Positions 46,260 to 55,299 of a stretch of 64,000 nucleotides of DNA are shown piece after piece (position 1 is the stretch's first letter; every line of letters starts with the position of its first letter). A program made the position numbers and the translations under genes. This DNA comes from Aureococcus anophagefferens. Taxonomy: Eukaryota > Sar > Pelagophyceae > Pelagomonadales > Pelagomonadaceae. The stretch is from NCBI RefSeq assembly GCF_000186865.1, contig NW_008705561.1, positions 1,249,757 through 1,313,756 on the forward strand, written 5' to 3'. The notes below the pieces were generated by a model, which saw only the letters and a list, made by a program, of their open reading frames with translations, ran no database searches and was not told the origin of the DNA.

Positions 46260-47900
46260 TTAGATGAGCCCCGCGGGCGGGTCGGGTCGGTCGTCGACGG
46301 GCCGCGCGTTGGCGCCGAGGAAGGCCGCGTAGTCCGCGTGCGCCGGGTTCTCGTAGACGACGAGGCGCGGCTGGAGGTAGCACGCGCCGCACATCGCGGC
46401 GACGCGGTCGAAGGGCTGGCGCTGGTGGGACTCGTCGTAGTGGAGGTCGTTGAAGTAGAGGTAGGAGTGGTCGGAGCGGCAGCGGACGAAGCAGATGTAG
46501 TGCCGCGTCTGGTGGTGGTAGGAGATGAGCCCCGCGAGGCGGTAGCCCGCGTCCGCCAGGATCTTCGGCGCGTCGGCGGACTCGTCGCCGCCGGCGCCGC
46601 CGCCGTCGAGCTTGCCGCCGCAGGCGAGCGCGAGCGCGCGCGTCGACGCCGGGTCGAGCGGGTGCCACGAGAGGTCGAACGCGACGACCGCGCCGCCGTC
46701 GAGGTCGAAGACCTGGCGGTGCTCGCGCCAGAGCACGCCGAGGTCCGGGAGCGTCGGCGACGGGAGCACGGGCGCGTACTTGAGCAGCTTGCCCAGGTCC
46801 GCGAAGGGCCGCAGCGACGGCCCCGCGCAGCTGTCGAACGCGTTCTGCAGGCTGCAGTAGGCCTCCGACGCGTCGCCGTAGCCCGTGCGCGCGTCCGCGA
46901 CGTCCCGGAAGGCGCGCGCGAGGTCGTCGGGGCTCAGCGCGCCGTCGCTCGCGGCGCCGAAGCTCGCCCACGTCTTCGCGAGCGCGGAGATCTTCCGCGC
47001 GGGCGTCGGCGGCGCGTCGCCCCCGCCGGCGCCGTCGCCGGGCGCCCCCGCGGCGAAGAGGGCCGCGTCGAAGGCCTCGTGGAAGACCGTCGAGTGCCAG
47101 AGCACCTGCGCGAGCGAGCTGAGCCAGCACGTCCGCGCCTTCGCGTTCGAGAAGCCGCGGTGCCGGAAGGAGCCCGCGCCCTGGACGCCCGCCGGCGCGC
47201 CCGGCGCGCCCAGGGGGCCGTCGCCGGCGAGGACGCCGTCGATCTGCGCGTGGCTGAAGCCCGCGACGCCCACGAGCTGCGCGCGCGTCGTCTCCAGCGC
47301 GTGGCTCGCGCGGACGCGCGCGTCGCTGCCGACGGCCGCGGCCTCGACGTCGCCCCGGCGCCGCTCGAGCAGCGCGCGCACGAAGGCGCCGTCGCCGTCG
47401 CCGTCGCCGTCGGACGCGCCCGCCGGCGGCGGCCGCTCCTCCTCGCGCGGCCGCAGCCGCAGCGCGCGGTGCCGGGGGACCAGCCGCGCGCGCGCCTCGC
47501 CCTTGGCCCGCCGCGACGCGTAGGCCGTCTCGCCGTCGCGAACCACCTCGAGCCAGGCGCCGTCGCCCGCCAGCGGCCGCGCGTCGAAGGCGTCGCCCTC
47601 CGCCAAGACGCCGACGACCGCGCCGTCGAAGCTCGGCGCGGCCCGCAGGTTCCAGGACCCGAAGACGGAGCCCGGGGGCAGCCAGTAGGCGCAGCGCCGC
47701 GGGCTCGGCGCCTCGTCGTCCTCGGAGTCGAGGGCCTCGCCGCTCCCGCGCCGCGCCGCCGGCGCCGGCGTCCCGCCGCCGTCATTGCTTGTCAGGGACG
47801 CCTGGGAGCCGCTGGGCCGCAGCGACGAAGCGTCGCCGCTCGCCGCGGCCGGCGGCTCGCACCGCGCCGACGACTGCCGGGAGCTCGCGCCGGCGCCCAT
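46260..47900 (-). CDS. Ubiquitin-specific protease-like protein with SH3b domain
   Basis: 546 residues from ATG 47900; MGAGASS offers an N-myristoylation site. A disordered Ser/Ala head precedes an SH3b-like barrel: GSVFGSWNLRAAPSFDGAVV, DGAWLEVVRDGETAYA. The USP catalytic core follows. The Cys box is NAKARTCWLSSLAQVLWHST (canonical GNTCYLNSLLQ, catalytic Cys kept). The His box is ISYHHQTRHYICFVRCRSDH with YLYFNDLHYDE. Large parts of the usual finger subdomain are short or absent, so it may be a minimal USP or inactive. A helical UBA-like element (AGFSHAQIDGVLAGDG) lies between the SH3b and USP parts. Deubiquitination is inferred from Cys/His boxes. Confidence 0.68.
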   Translation of the reverse strand: MGAGASSRQSSARCEPPAAASGDASSLRPSGSQASLTSNDGGGTPAPAARRGSGEALDSEDDEAPSPRRCAYWLPPGSVFGSWNLRAAPSFDGAVVGVLAEGDAFDARPLAGDGAWLEVVRDGETAYASRRAKGEARARLVPRHRALRLRPREEERPPPAGASDGDGDGDGAFVRALLERRRGDVEAAAVGSDARVRASHALETTRAQLVGVAGFSHAQIDGVLAGDGPLGAPGAPAGVQGAGSFRHRGFSNAKARTCWLSSLAQVLWHSTVFHEAFDAALFAAGAPGDGAGGGDAPPTPARKISALAKTWASFGAASDGALSPDDLARAFRDVADARTGYGDASEAYCSLQNAFDSCAGPSLRPFADLGKLLKYAPVLPSPTLPDLGVLWREHRQVFDLDGGAVVAFDLSWHPLDPASTRALALACGGKLDGGGAGGDESADAPKILADAGYRLAGLISYHHQTRHYICFVRCRSDHSYLYFNDLHYDESHQRQPFDRVAAMCGACYLQPRLVVYENPAHADYAAFLGANARPVDDRPDPPAGLI

Positions 47901-48034
47901 TGCGGACCCGCCGACCTCACGGCATCTGCGGCGTGCAGTTAAAGCATGGTCGGGCAGCCATTTTGACTTTGACAACGCAACCACCCTGAACAGTCAAGGT
48001 TTCCTTCAACTTTGTCTTGTCATTCAACTAAAAG

Positions 48035-48315
48035 TTACAGCCCGAGATACGCGTCGAGGTCGGCCATGGGGCTCTCGACGTCGTCGCCCGCGTCGTCGCG
48101 GCGCTCCGGCGTCGTGAGGGACGCGCGGCGCTTCGCGCGGATGCCCTTGGCCACCTTGGCCGTCGCGCTCGCGCGGAGCCGGTTGGCGACCTTGACGGCC
48201 GTGCCCGCGCGGCGGAAGCGCGAGAGCGCCGCGGACGGCGCGCGCGTCGCGCGCGGCGACGCGTCGCCGGCGTCGGCCTCGAGCGGCAGGAGCGCGACGC
48301 CGCCCGCGTCGCCGC

Positions 48316-48347
<32 letters not shown>

Positions 48348-49823
48348 AGGCCGCCGGCCGTCCAGGCCGCGAAGAGCTTCTGGGAGGCCGTCGGGTGGGG
48401 GCTCTCGACGTCCTCGCGCGCGAGGAAGCCGCTCGCGTTGTGGTCGAGGCGGTCGAACTGGGACGCGCAGGCCGCGACGTCGGCCGCGTCGATCCTCCCG
48501 AGCTTCACGAGCCTGTGTGGAATTCAAATCTTCAACCCGACTTCAATGTGAGCGTATGCGACATTTTCGACGCAATGTCTTCGAATGTGCTTCGAGAACT
48601 CGACGAGAGCAATCGATTCGTCCAAAACTCAGCCGAATCGACTTCGATTTGACCGAGCTAGAGAATTCTGAAGTTTGGTCAGGACCACCCAAACCAGTGG
48701 TTGGTTTCCACACAGTCACGAGCATGGCGAGCGCGAACGTCGCCTTCGTGCACTTGCCGTCGTCGGCGTCGACGTTCAGGGACCGGATGAGCTCGCCGCG
48801 CGTGAGCTCGAGGAACTCCTCGTGGCTCAGCGTGTCGCCGTACTGGCCCAGCACCCTGGCCTCCATCTCGAGCCGGTGCGCCTCTAAGGGCGCCGCGGCG
48901 ATCGTCGACAGCGCGTGCACGCAGACGAGCGTCCCCCCGAGGCAGAAGACCGCCGCGAAGGCGCGGCCCGCCGCCGTCTCGGGCACGACGTCGCCGTAGC
49001 CCACGGTCGTCAGCGTCGCGCCGCTCCAGTAGAGCGCGTCGACCCAGTCCGCGTGTTCCAAAAACATGAACGTCCCCGCGCCGCCGACGGCCCACAAAAA
49101 GACCTGGAGCACGGCGAAACGCAGCCGCTCCCGCGGCGCGGCCCGCGCCCGGTCGACGCCCTCGGCCGCGGCGCGCTTCGCGTCCGCGGCGTCGAGCTTC
49201 GCCGTCGCGATCAAAACTTCGAACGCCGCGGCCGTCAGCGCGCCGACGACGCCGGCCCCGAGGAAGAAGAGGACGACGGCGAAGAGGCGCTCGCCCTTGG
49301 TCGCCGGGGCCAGGTCACCGTAGCCCACGGTCGTCAGCGTGACGACGGAGAAGTAGAGCGCCTCGCCGACGGTCCACCGCTCGAGCGCGCCGAAGAACGC
49401 GCACGACAGCAGCAGGCTCGCGGCGAGGAAGCCGCCGCCGCGCGCGACGGCCGCGCGCGCGTCGCCCGCCGCGTCGACCGTGACGCTCGTCTTCGGCGCG
49501 TGCACCGTGTGCGCGTGGCTCGTCGTGTCGTCCTCGACCTCGACGAGCAGGCTCCGCGCGCGCCGCAGCGGCGGCCGCGTCGTCGACAGCAGCGAGTCGC
49601 GCGGCCGCGCCAGCGCGTCGCTCGTCGCCGACCGGCTCCGCTGGAACGCGGGCCGCGGCCGCCGCTCCGGCGACGCCGGGGCCGCGCCGTCGCTCTGGCT
49701 CCGCTGGTAGAGCGACGACCGCTGGAGGCCGGGCCGCAGCGGCGTCGACTCGTCGCCGGGCTTGTTCCAGCCGCGGCTGAACGACACGCGCGGACCAGAG
49801 GCGCGCGCGGTGGCGTCGGCCAT
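48035..49823 (-). CDS. Two-pore-domain (TPK-like) potassium channel with EF-hand tail, split by an introner
   Basis: Exons 49823-48724 and 48512-48035, 525 residues, joined in phase 2. A basic, Ser/Arg-rich N-terminus with RSxS-type 14-3-3-like sites (FQRSRSATSD) is followed by four membrane helices with two pores, each with a canonical K+ filter: TLTTVGYGDLAPATKGERLF and TLTTVGYGDVVPETAAGRAF. The C-terminus has an EF-hand-like pair (TLSHEEFLELTRGEL, NVDADDGKCTKATFALAML|VKLGRIDAADVAACASQFDR LDHNASGFL), as in plant vacuolar TPK1. The introner falls inside the EF-hand segment and its removal restores it. An Asp/Gly run and a basic tail end the protein. It probably sits in vacuolar or plasma membrane and conducts K+ under Ca2+ control. 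Confidence 0.88.
48513..48715 (-). mobile_element. Introner element copy 5 (203 bp) inside the TPK channel gene
   Basis: Perfect 8-bp target duplication TCACGAGC (48505-48512 and 48716-48723). On the gene strand intron 48723 to 48513 begins GCTCGTGA (GC donor from the target copy) and ends CACACAG. Ends are slightly diverged inside the inverted repeat (GGAATTCAA versus GGAAACCAA), so this copy looks the oldest of the five. Confidence 0.93.
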
Positions 49824-50046
49824 TGGCGGTTGGTTTTGTTTAGTGCGTTGTGCGCCTCGGCTTGCGGCAGCTCCCCATGCTCTCTCACAACGTTTCTGCC
49901 ACAGGCGTACGCGACGCCTCCGAGAGCTCGGGGCGGCGCCAAGACCCGCTCGAGGCCGTTCCGACGCCGCCGTCTGTTCTATGTGTTTAAAAATCCCTCG
50001 CCGGGGCGCCGGCCGCCGCGGCCCCCGCGGCTCGCGCGCGCGGCGC

Positions 50047-50669
50047 CTACTCCCAGCCCGGCATCGAGATGCCCGCGGCCTTGGCCTTCTCGATGTCCTC
50101 GGCCGTCGGCTTCTCGAACTCGGGCTCGTAGGGGTTCGGGCCGAGGCCCTTGAACTGCTGCATGCAGAGCTTCTGCGCGCACTCCATGCAGACGGGCCCG
50201 CCGATGAGCTCCATGACGTACTTCGGCGTGTCGATCTTGCACTTGCACCTGCGGGTCGCGCGCGGGCTCGCCTCGACGCGCCCCTCGAAGCGTCGCGCGC
50301 GCGACGACGAACATGGCGCGGCGGCGCGCCCGATGACGACGCACTCCTCGCCGAGGAGCCGGTACTTCTGCGTCATCTTCTGCTCGAGCTCGCCGTAGGT
50401 CGCGAGCCGGCCCTTGCCGTTCCAGTTCTGGACGCAGTCGATCTTCGGCCCGCGGAGCGAGTCCTTGAACTCCTCGTCGAGCTCCGGCACCTCCCGCGGC
50501 GCCATGCCATGCTCGGAGATGTACTTCTGCCCCTCTGCGCGGGCGGGCGGCGCGGTCGGCCGCGCGTCTCACCCCGTTCTCTCGCGCGCGCGTCCGCCGC
50601 GCGCCCACGGCCGGTCCCCGCGCATTCGGACGCCGCCCGCGCACCGGTGTCGAGCGTGAGCGCAGACAT
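50047..50669 (-). CDS. Small Cys-containing protein with two introns, unknown function
   Basis: Proposed exons 50669-50645, 50534-50330 and 50248-50047, 143 residues. Intron 1 is 110 bp GT-AG and intron 2 is 81 bp GC-AG; each join gives smooth sequence (LDT|EGQKYISEHG; EECVVI|GCKCKIDTPKY). The protein has no membrane segment. Cys residues group as CKCK, CMEC and C(MQQF), which with the earlier CVQN and EEC could bind zinc or form disulfides. Its compact, charged composition and conserved-looking 'YVMELIGGPVCMECAQKLCM' suggest a real eukaryotic protein, but I do not recognise the family. Confidence 0.55.
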
Positions 50670-50795
50670 GCTGCCGGTCGGAAAAGCTCACCTCAGCCTC
50701 TCGACGATCGAAACCTCAGCCGGGCAAACTTTAGCTTGTTAACCCGTGTTGAAGCGAGTTGATGGGGTGAAAGTCAGTATAGGAAGAATGCACCC

Positions 50796-51692
50796 TTACG
50801 AGTAAAACAGCACGTGGAGCAGCGTGAAGAAGTGCATGACGACGGCGATGAGCTTGTCCATGCGCGAGTTGAACGCGTAGGGCCGGTTCGCGGACACGGC
50901 GCGCCAGGCCGCCTCCGCCGTCCACTCGGGCGTCGACGCGAGCCCCCACTTGAGCGCGTCGGGCGTCACGGCCGCGTGGGCCTCGGCGAGGGCGCTCCGC
51001 GGCGCGTCGCGCGCGAGCGCCGTGGGCACGGACCCCGGGCACGCGGCGGTGACGTGGACGCCGCAGGCCTTGCCGACGCTGCCCTCGAGCAGGTTGCGCC
51101 GCAGCGCCGTCGAGAAGGCCGCGACGGCGCCCTTGACGGCGCCGTACATGTTGAACTTCGACTCCATCGACGACGTGAGGTGCGACGCGACGGACGCGAC
51201 GTTGACGACGCCTGCGCGGGGAGCGGGCGGGCTCGTCGCGCGCGCGCGCGCGAGCGGCGACGCACGTCCGTATTCGTTGTCGATCATGTGGGGCAGGCAC
51301 GCGTGGCAGAGCCGCAGGTAGGCCGTCAGCATCGCGTCGACGAAGCGCCGGTGCACGTCGAACGCGTTCGTGTTGAGGCAGTTCGCCTCGAGGTACGGAT
51401 TGTAGCCGGCGTTGTTGATGAGGATGTCGACGCGGAAGCCGTGCGTGACTTCTTCCAGCGCCACGTACCAACCCCTTTCGTCTTCGCTGAAATCGCAGCA
51501 AACGCCCGTGACGTGCGGAGCGAGCGCTGTCATTGCCTTCTCTAGCTTCCGCCCGTCGCGGCCTGTAATTATGAGGCTGGCGCCCTTGGCGCGCAGCAGC
51601 TTCGCGAAGGCCAGGCCGATGCCGGAAGAGCCGCCCGTGACGAGCGCGACCTTACCGGCGAGCTCTTTGGCGGGCTCTGCGGGGGCTGCCAT
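50796..51692 (-). CDS. Short-chain dehydrogenase/reductase
   Basis: 280 residues if a 54-bp GT-AG intron (51212-51265) is removed; without it the frame stays open with 18 extra residues in a loop. The Rossmann motif is KVALVTGGSSGIGLAFAKLL, the NADP-type Arg is in IITGRDGRKLE, NNAG is in VDILINNAGYNPYL, the catalytic Ser is in VVNVASVASH, and the catalytic YxxxK is in NMYGAVKGAVAAF. PGSVPTAL follows as PG motif. The intron call rests on consensus 'G-x-VVNVAS': splicing yields NEYGR|VVNVAS. A C-terminal hydrophobic segment (LIAVVMHFFTLLHVLFY) suggests membrane association, as in ER 3-ketoacyl or hydroxysteroid reductases. Substrate unknown. Confidence 0.82.
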   Translation of the reverse strand: MAAPAEPAKELAGKVALVTGGSSGIGLAFAKLLRAKGASLIITGRDGRKLEKAMTALAPHVTGVCCDFSEDERGWYVALEEVTHGFRVDILINNAGYNPYLEANCLNTNAFDVHRRFVDAMLTAYLRLCHACLPHMIDNEYGRASPLARARATSPPAPRAGVVNVASVASHLTSSMESKFNMYGAVKGAVAAFSTALRRNLLEGSVGKACGVHVTAACPGSVPTALARDAPRSALAEAHAAVTPDALKWGLASTPEWTAEAAWRAVSANRPYAFNSRMDKLIAVVMHFFTLLHVLFYS

Positions 51693-51820
51693 AGTCTCCT
51701 GATCCAGAGGTCAAAAGTGCATTGTTGTTGCAGTGCTCACGATGGCCCATCTCGGGCAGCGTCGATCGATGCGGCGCCGCTGGCAAAGAACTCGATGAAG
51801 CGCCACCGGCAAGGTGATCG

Positions 51821-53152
51821 ATGAAGCGCCGCTGGCCGAGTCGGCAGCCCGCGCGGCCGCTACGCCGGAAGCAATGCGACCTCAGAGCAGCGATGGTGCT
51901 CCTCGCCGTCGGCGCCGTCGGCTGCTGCGCCTGGCTCTCGAAAAAGAGCAACACCGCGCCGTCGACCGTCGCCACCGCCGCGCCGCGGCGGACGAGCGCG
52001 GCGTGCAACTACGCCGGCGTCGTTCTCGCGGACGGCCGCTGCGACTGCGGCGCGCCGTGGACCGGAGCGAACTGCTCGTTCCTCGACGCGCTGCCGACGT
52101 TGCCCGAGGGCGCGGGCGGCTTCAGCCAGCGGGCCTCGTCGTCGTCGATCTGGGGCGCGAGCCCGATCCGCGACGACGACGGGCTCTACCACGTCTTCGC
52201 GTCGAAGATGGCCCTGGAATGCCCCGTCTTCGGCGCCGACGACCAGCAGTACTGGCTCACGAATAGCTACGTCGTACGCGGCGAGGCGTCGAGGCCCGAG
52301 GGCCCCTACGAGGAGAAGGAGGTCGTCCTGGGCGACCGCGGCCCGGCGCGCTGGGACGGCCGCCAGCAGCACAATCCCACGATCCGCCGCGCGTCCGACG
52401 GCGCCTACCTGCTCTTCTACACGGGCACGACGTTCGAGGGACCGAGGCCCTCCTGCGTCGGCGGCGCGCGCCCGTCGCTCGCCGACGCGCGGCCGCTCGC
52501 GGAGCGCGCGCGGTCGCGGCAGCAGATCGGCGTCGCCGTCGCGCCGCACCCGCGCGGCCCCTGGACGCGCCCCGACTGGCCGAGCCTCCGCACGGCGGAC
52601 GCGGCGCCGGACGGCTTCGACGGCCGCTTCAACACGAACCCGTCGCCCCTGGTCCTCGGGAACGACTCCGTGCTGCTCGTCTACAAGGGCGTGCGCCGGG
52701 CCAAGCCGTTCCGCATGCGCTTCGGCGTGGCGTTCGCGCCGCACTACGCGTCGCCCGCGTACGCGCGCCTCGCGACGGGCCGCCCGCTCTTCTCCGACCT
52801 CTGCGGCGGCGCGGGCTGCGACATCGAGGACGCGTTCGCGTGGCGCGACGGCGCCGTCTTCCACATGCTCTTCAAGGACCAGACGGGCGCTTTCGCCGGC
52901 GAGGCCGACGGCGGCGCGCGCGCGACGTCGCACGACGCGCTCGCCTGGGCGCTCGCGGGCAAGGCCTACTCGCGGTCGACGCGGCTCGGCGGCCGGGCCG
53001 TCGACCTCACGTTCCGCGAGCGGTCGCAGCTCCTCTTCGACGCGTCGGGCCGACCGACGCACCTCTTCAACGCGGTCCTCGAGGGCGCCAAGGGCGAGCA
53101 CACGTGGAACGCGGTCACGCCACTTCGCGGTTATGGGAGCCCAGCGAGGTAG
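51821..53152 (+). CDS. Secretory GH43/GH32-type beta-propeller glycosidase-like protein
   Basis: 443 residues. Short basic cytosolic start, membrane segment (MVLLAVGAVGCCAWL), then an EGF-like module (CNYAGVVLADGRCDCGAPWT, NCS). The remainder is a five-bladed propeller resembling GH43/GH32: SSSIWGASPIRDDDGLYHVF, QQHNPTIRRASDGAYLLFYT, FNTNPSPLVLGNDSVLLVYK, CDIEDAFAWRDGAVFHMLFK. Acidic residues at the starts of blades (D in IRDDD; E/D in IEDAF) may be catalytic. These families cleave arabinosides, xylosides or fructosides. Either ATG 51821 or 51893 could start it; both give type II topology. Just upstream 'cgatgaagcgcc' is repeated in tandem. Confidence 0.65.
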   Translation: MKRRWPSRQPARPLRRKQCDLRAAMVLLAVGAVGCCAWLSKKSNTAPSTVATAAPRRTSAACNYAGVVLADGRCDCGAPWTGANCSFLDALPTLPEGAGGFSQRASSSSIWGASPIRDDDGLYHVFASKMALECPVFGADDQQYWLTNSYVVRGEASRPEGPYEEKEVVLGDRGPARWDGRQQHNPTIRRASDGAYLLFYTGTTFEGPRPSCVGGARPSLADARPLAERARSRQQIGVAVAPHPRGPWTRPDWPSLRTADAAPDGFDGRFNTNPSPLVLGNDSVLLVYKGVRRAKPFRMRFGVAFAPHYASPAYARLATGRPLFSDLCGGAGCDIEDAFAWRDGAVFHMLFKDQTGAFAGEADGGARATSHDALAWALAGKAYSRSTRLGGRAVDLTFRERSQLLFDASGRPTHLFNAVLEGAKGEHTWNAVTPLRGYGSPAR

Positions 53153-53233
53153 CATGGTCGCCGTACAGTGGACCCCCTGGATAGCGACGTTAGGACGCTA
53201 AGAAACTGCCCTCACTTCCTCTAGCTTTGACGC

Positions 53234-55138
53234 TTACTTCTCGGAGCAGATCGGGGGCTGGTAGGAGCGGGGCTTGGCGCCGAAGGCGGCCTTGGCGCAG
53301 CGGGCGAAGTAGCAGAAGTCCTTGAACGTGATGCGCTCCTTGAGCTCGAAGCCGCGCGCGACCTGGAGGAACTTGCGGAGGGACTTGTCCGGGCAGTCGC
53401 GGCCGTCGTAGAGGTCGCGCGCGAGGTCGCGGACCTCGGCCTTGCTCAGCACGCCGTCCTTGTCCGCGTCGTGGCGGTCGAAGCACGCGCGGAGCGAGCC
53501 GACGTCGCCCGCGAGCGTCGCCAGGTGCTCCATGAACGACGGCCGCTGCTTCACGCCCGCCTTTTCCAGCGACCACGCCCGAAACCCCGCCGGGTTCCGC
53601 GCCCCAAAGGGGTAGAGCACGGGCCGCGGCCGCCGGCCGTCGATGGCGTGCAGCAGCGGCGTGAAGATGCGCCAGGCCTCGACCAGCTCCGGCGCGGACA
53701 CGAAGAGCGACGAGTCGCCCTTCGCCGCGTTGAGGAACATGCGCTCGTACGCGTCGGCGAGGTACGCGCGCTCGAACTCGCTCGAGTAGCGCATGTCCAT
53801 GCACGTCGGCACGCACTCGTGCGTGAGGCCCGGCTTCTTCGTGTGCGTCTTCAGGTAGAGCGCCTCGTCGGGCTGGATGCGGCAGACGAGCTCGTTCCGC
53901 GCGGACTTGCTGTCGACGAGGAGCGCGTTGTAGGGCTGGGCCTTGTAGCGCACGCGCACCTCCGCGAGGCGCTCGTCGAGGCCCTTGCCCGCCTTCATGA
54001 GGAAGGGCACGCCGCGCCAGCGGTCGTTGTCGACGCGGAGCACGACGGCCGCGAACGTCGGCGTCACCGAGTCGTCGGGCACGCCCGGGTCATCGAGGTA
54101 GCCCGCCTCCTCGAAGAACGCGTCCTCCGTGAACTGGCCGAGGAACGCGTCCCTGACGTCGAGCACGGCGACCTTCTCGAGCAGCGCGACCTTGGCGGCC
54201 TGGACGTCCGCGGGCGCCTTGGACGCCGGCGGCTCCATCGCGCAGAGCACGAAGACCTGGAGCAGGTGGTTCTGCATGATGTCGCGGATGATGCCGAAGC
54301 CGTCGAAGTAGCCGCCGCGGCCCATGGTGCCGATGTCCTCCTTGAACGTGATCTCCACGGACTCGACGCTTTCCGCGTTCCACGTGGGCTCGAAGAGCTG
54401 GTTCGCGAAGCGCAGGCTGAACAGATTCAGCACGACCTCCTTGCCCAGGTAGTGGTCGATGCGGAAGAGCTCGCTCTCGTCGAAGCAGCCGCTCGTCTGC
54501 GCGTCCAGCTCCGCGAAGGACGCCGCGTCGCGGCCGAAGGGCTTCTCGATGATGAGCCGCGTGTAGCCGCAGGGCGCGCGGCAGTGCGCGGACACGAGCT
54601 GCGCGACGGCGCCGAAGACCGTCGGCGGCACGCTGAGGAAGAAGAGGCGGTCGCAGGGCGCCTCGCCCTCGATGGCCTCGAGGTGCGCCGCGAGCTTCTC
54701 GAAGCCCGCGGCCTTGTCGTAGCCGCCGCCGCCGACGAAGCTCAGGCGCGCCTCGAAGTCGGCGAACGGCAGCCGCGGGTCGCGCTTCACGTTCGCGCAC
54801 TGCTTCGCCACGAAGGGGCCGAGGTCGACGTCGCGGCGGCCGAAGCCGACGACGTTGATGTCCTTCCGCGGCAGCTGCCCCAAAAGCATGAGCTGGTAGA
54901 GCGCCGGGTAGAGCTTCTTCTTCGCGAGGTCGCCCGTCGCGCCGAAGATGACGACGCTGATCGGCCGCTTCGCCGCGTCGCCGCCGAGGTTCAGGCCGCG
55001 CAGGCGGTTGGCCGCCGGCGTGAGCGTCTTCGCCAGGGACGTGCCGCCGGGCGACGCCGCGGGCGGCGGCGGCGGCGACAGCATGGGCTTCGGCGTCGGC
55101 GGCGCCCCCGGAGGCGGGGACAGGGCGCCCGACGACAT
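53234..55138 (-). CDS. G6PD: Glucose-6-phosphate dehydrogenase with C-terminal EF-hand extension
   Basis: 634 residues from ATG 55138. After a Pro-rich leader the NADP fold opens SVVIFGATGDLAKKKLYPAL. EKPFGRD and the active-site signature RIDHYLGKE are intact. FEPTWNAESVESVEITFKED and GIIRDIMQNHLLQVFVLCAM follow as in all G6PDs. WRGVPFLMKAGKGLDER and FGARNPAGFRAW mark the C-terminal domain. The enzyme makes 6-phosphogluconolactone and NADPH for the oxidative pentose phosphate path. Beyond the normal end (~residue 535) about 90 residues are added, including an EF-hand loop DRHDADKDGVLSKAEV. The added part would allow Ca2+ response. No plastid presequence is obvious, so it is probably the cytosolic form. 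Confidence 0.92.
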   Translation of the reverse strand: MSSGALSPPPGAPPTPKPMLSPPPPPAASPGGTSLAKTLTPAANRLRGLNLGGDAAKRPISVVIFGATGDLAKKKLYPALYQLMLLGQLPRKDINVVGFGRRDVDLGPFVAKQCANVKRDPRLPFADFEARLSFVGGGGYDKAAGFEKLAAHLEAIEGEAPCDRLFFLSVPPTVFGAVAQLVSAHCRAPCGYTRLIIEKPFGRDAASFAELDAQTSGCFDESELFRIDHYLGKEVVLNLFSLRFANQLFEPTWNAESVESVEITFKEDIGTMGRGGYFDGFGIIRDIMQNHLLQVFVLCAMEPPASKAPADVQAAKVALLEKVAVLDVRDAFLGQFTEDAFFEEAGYLDDPGVPDDSVTPTFAAVVLRVDNDRWRGVPFLMKAGKGLDERLAEVRVRYKAQPYNALLVDSKSARNELVCRIQPDEALYLKTHTKKPGLTHECVPTCMDMRYSSEFERAYLADAYERMFLNAAKGDSSLFVSAPELVEAWRIFTPLLHAIDGRRPRPVLYPFGARNPAGFRAWSLEKAGVKQRPSFMEHLATLAGDVGSLRACFDRHDADKDGVLSKAEVRDLARDLYDGRDCPDKSLRKFLQVARGFELKERITFKDFCYFARCAKAAFGAKPRSYQPPICSEK

Positions 55139-55299
55139 GTTCCGCAGCGGCAGTCGAGGTTGAGAAGGAGTTTGAGAAGGCGGCCTTCTCAACTAAAAAA
55201 GTGGTGCATCTTTGAAAGGTGAAGCCTCGTTGAGCAGGTTGTGTCCGCACCGGCGTCCCGCCCCGCCCCCAGCCGCCTCCCACGCCACCGACCTCAATC

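Noticed and set aside
51212..51265. Reading the SDR loop as coding
   Set aside because: The 54 bp are in frame, but splicing gives the family consensus before VVNVAS and the ends are good GT/AG sites; retained translation cannot be fully excluded.
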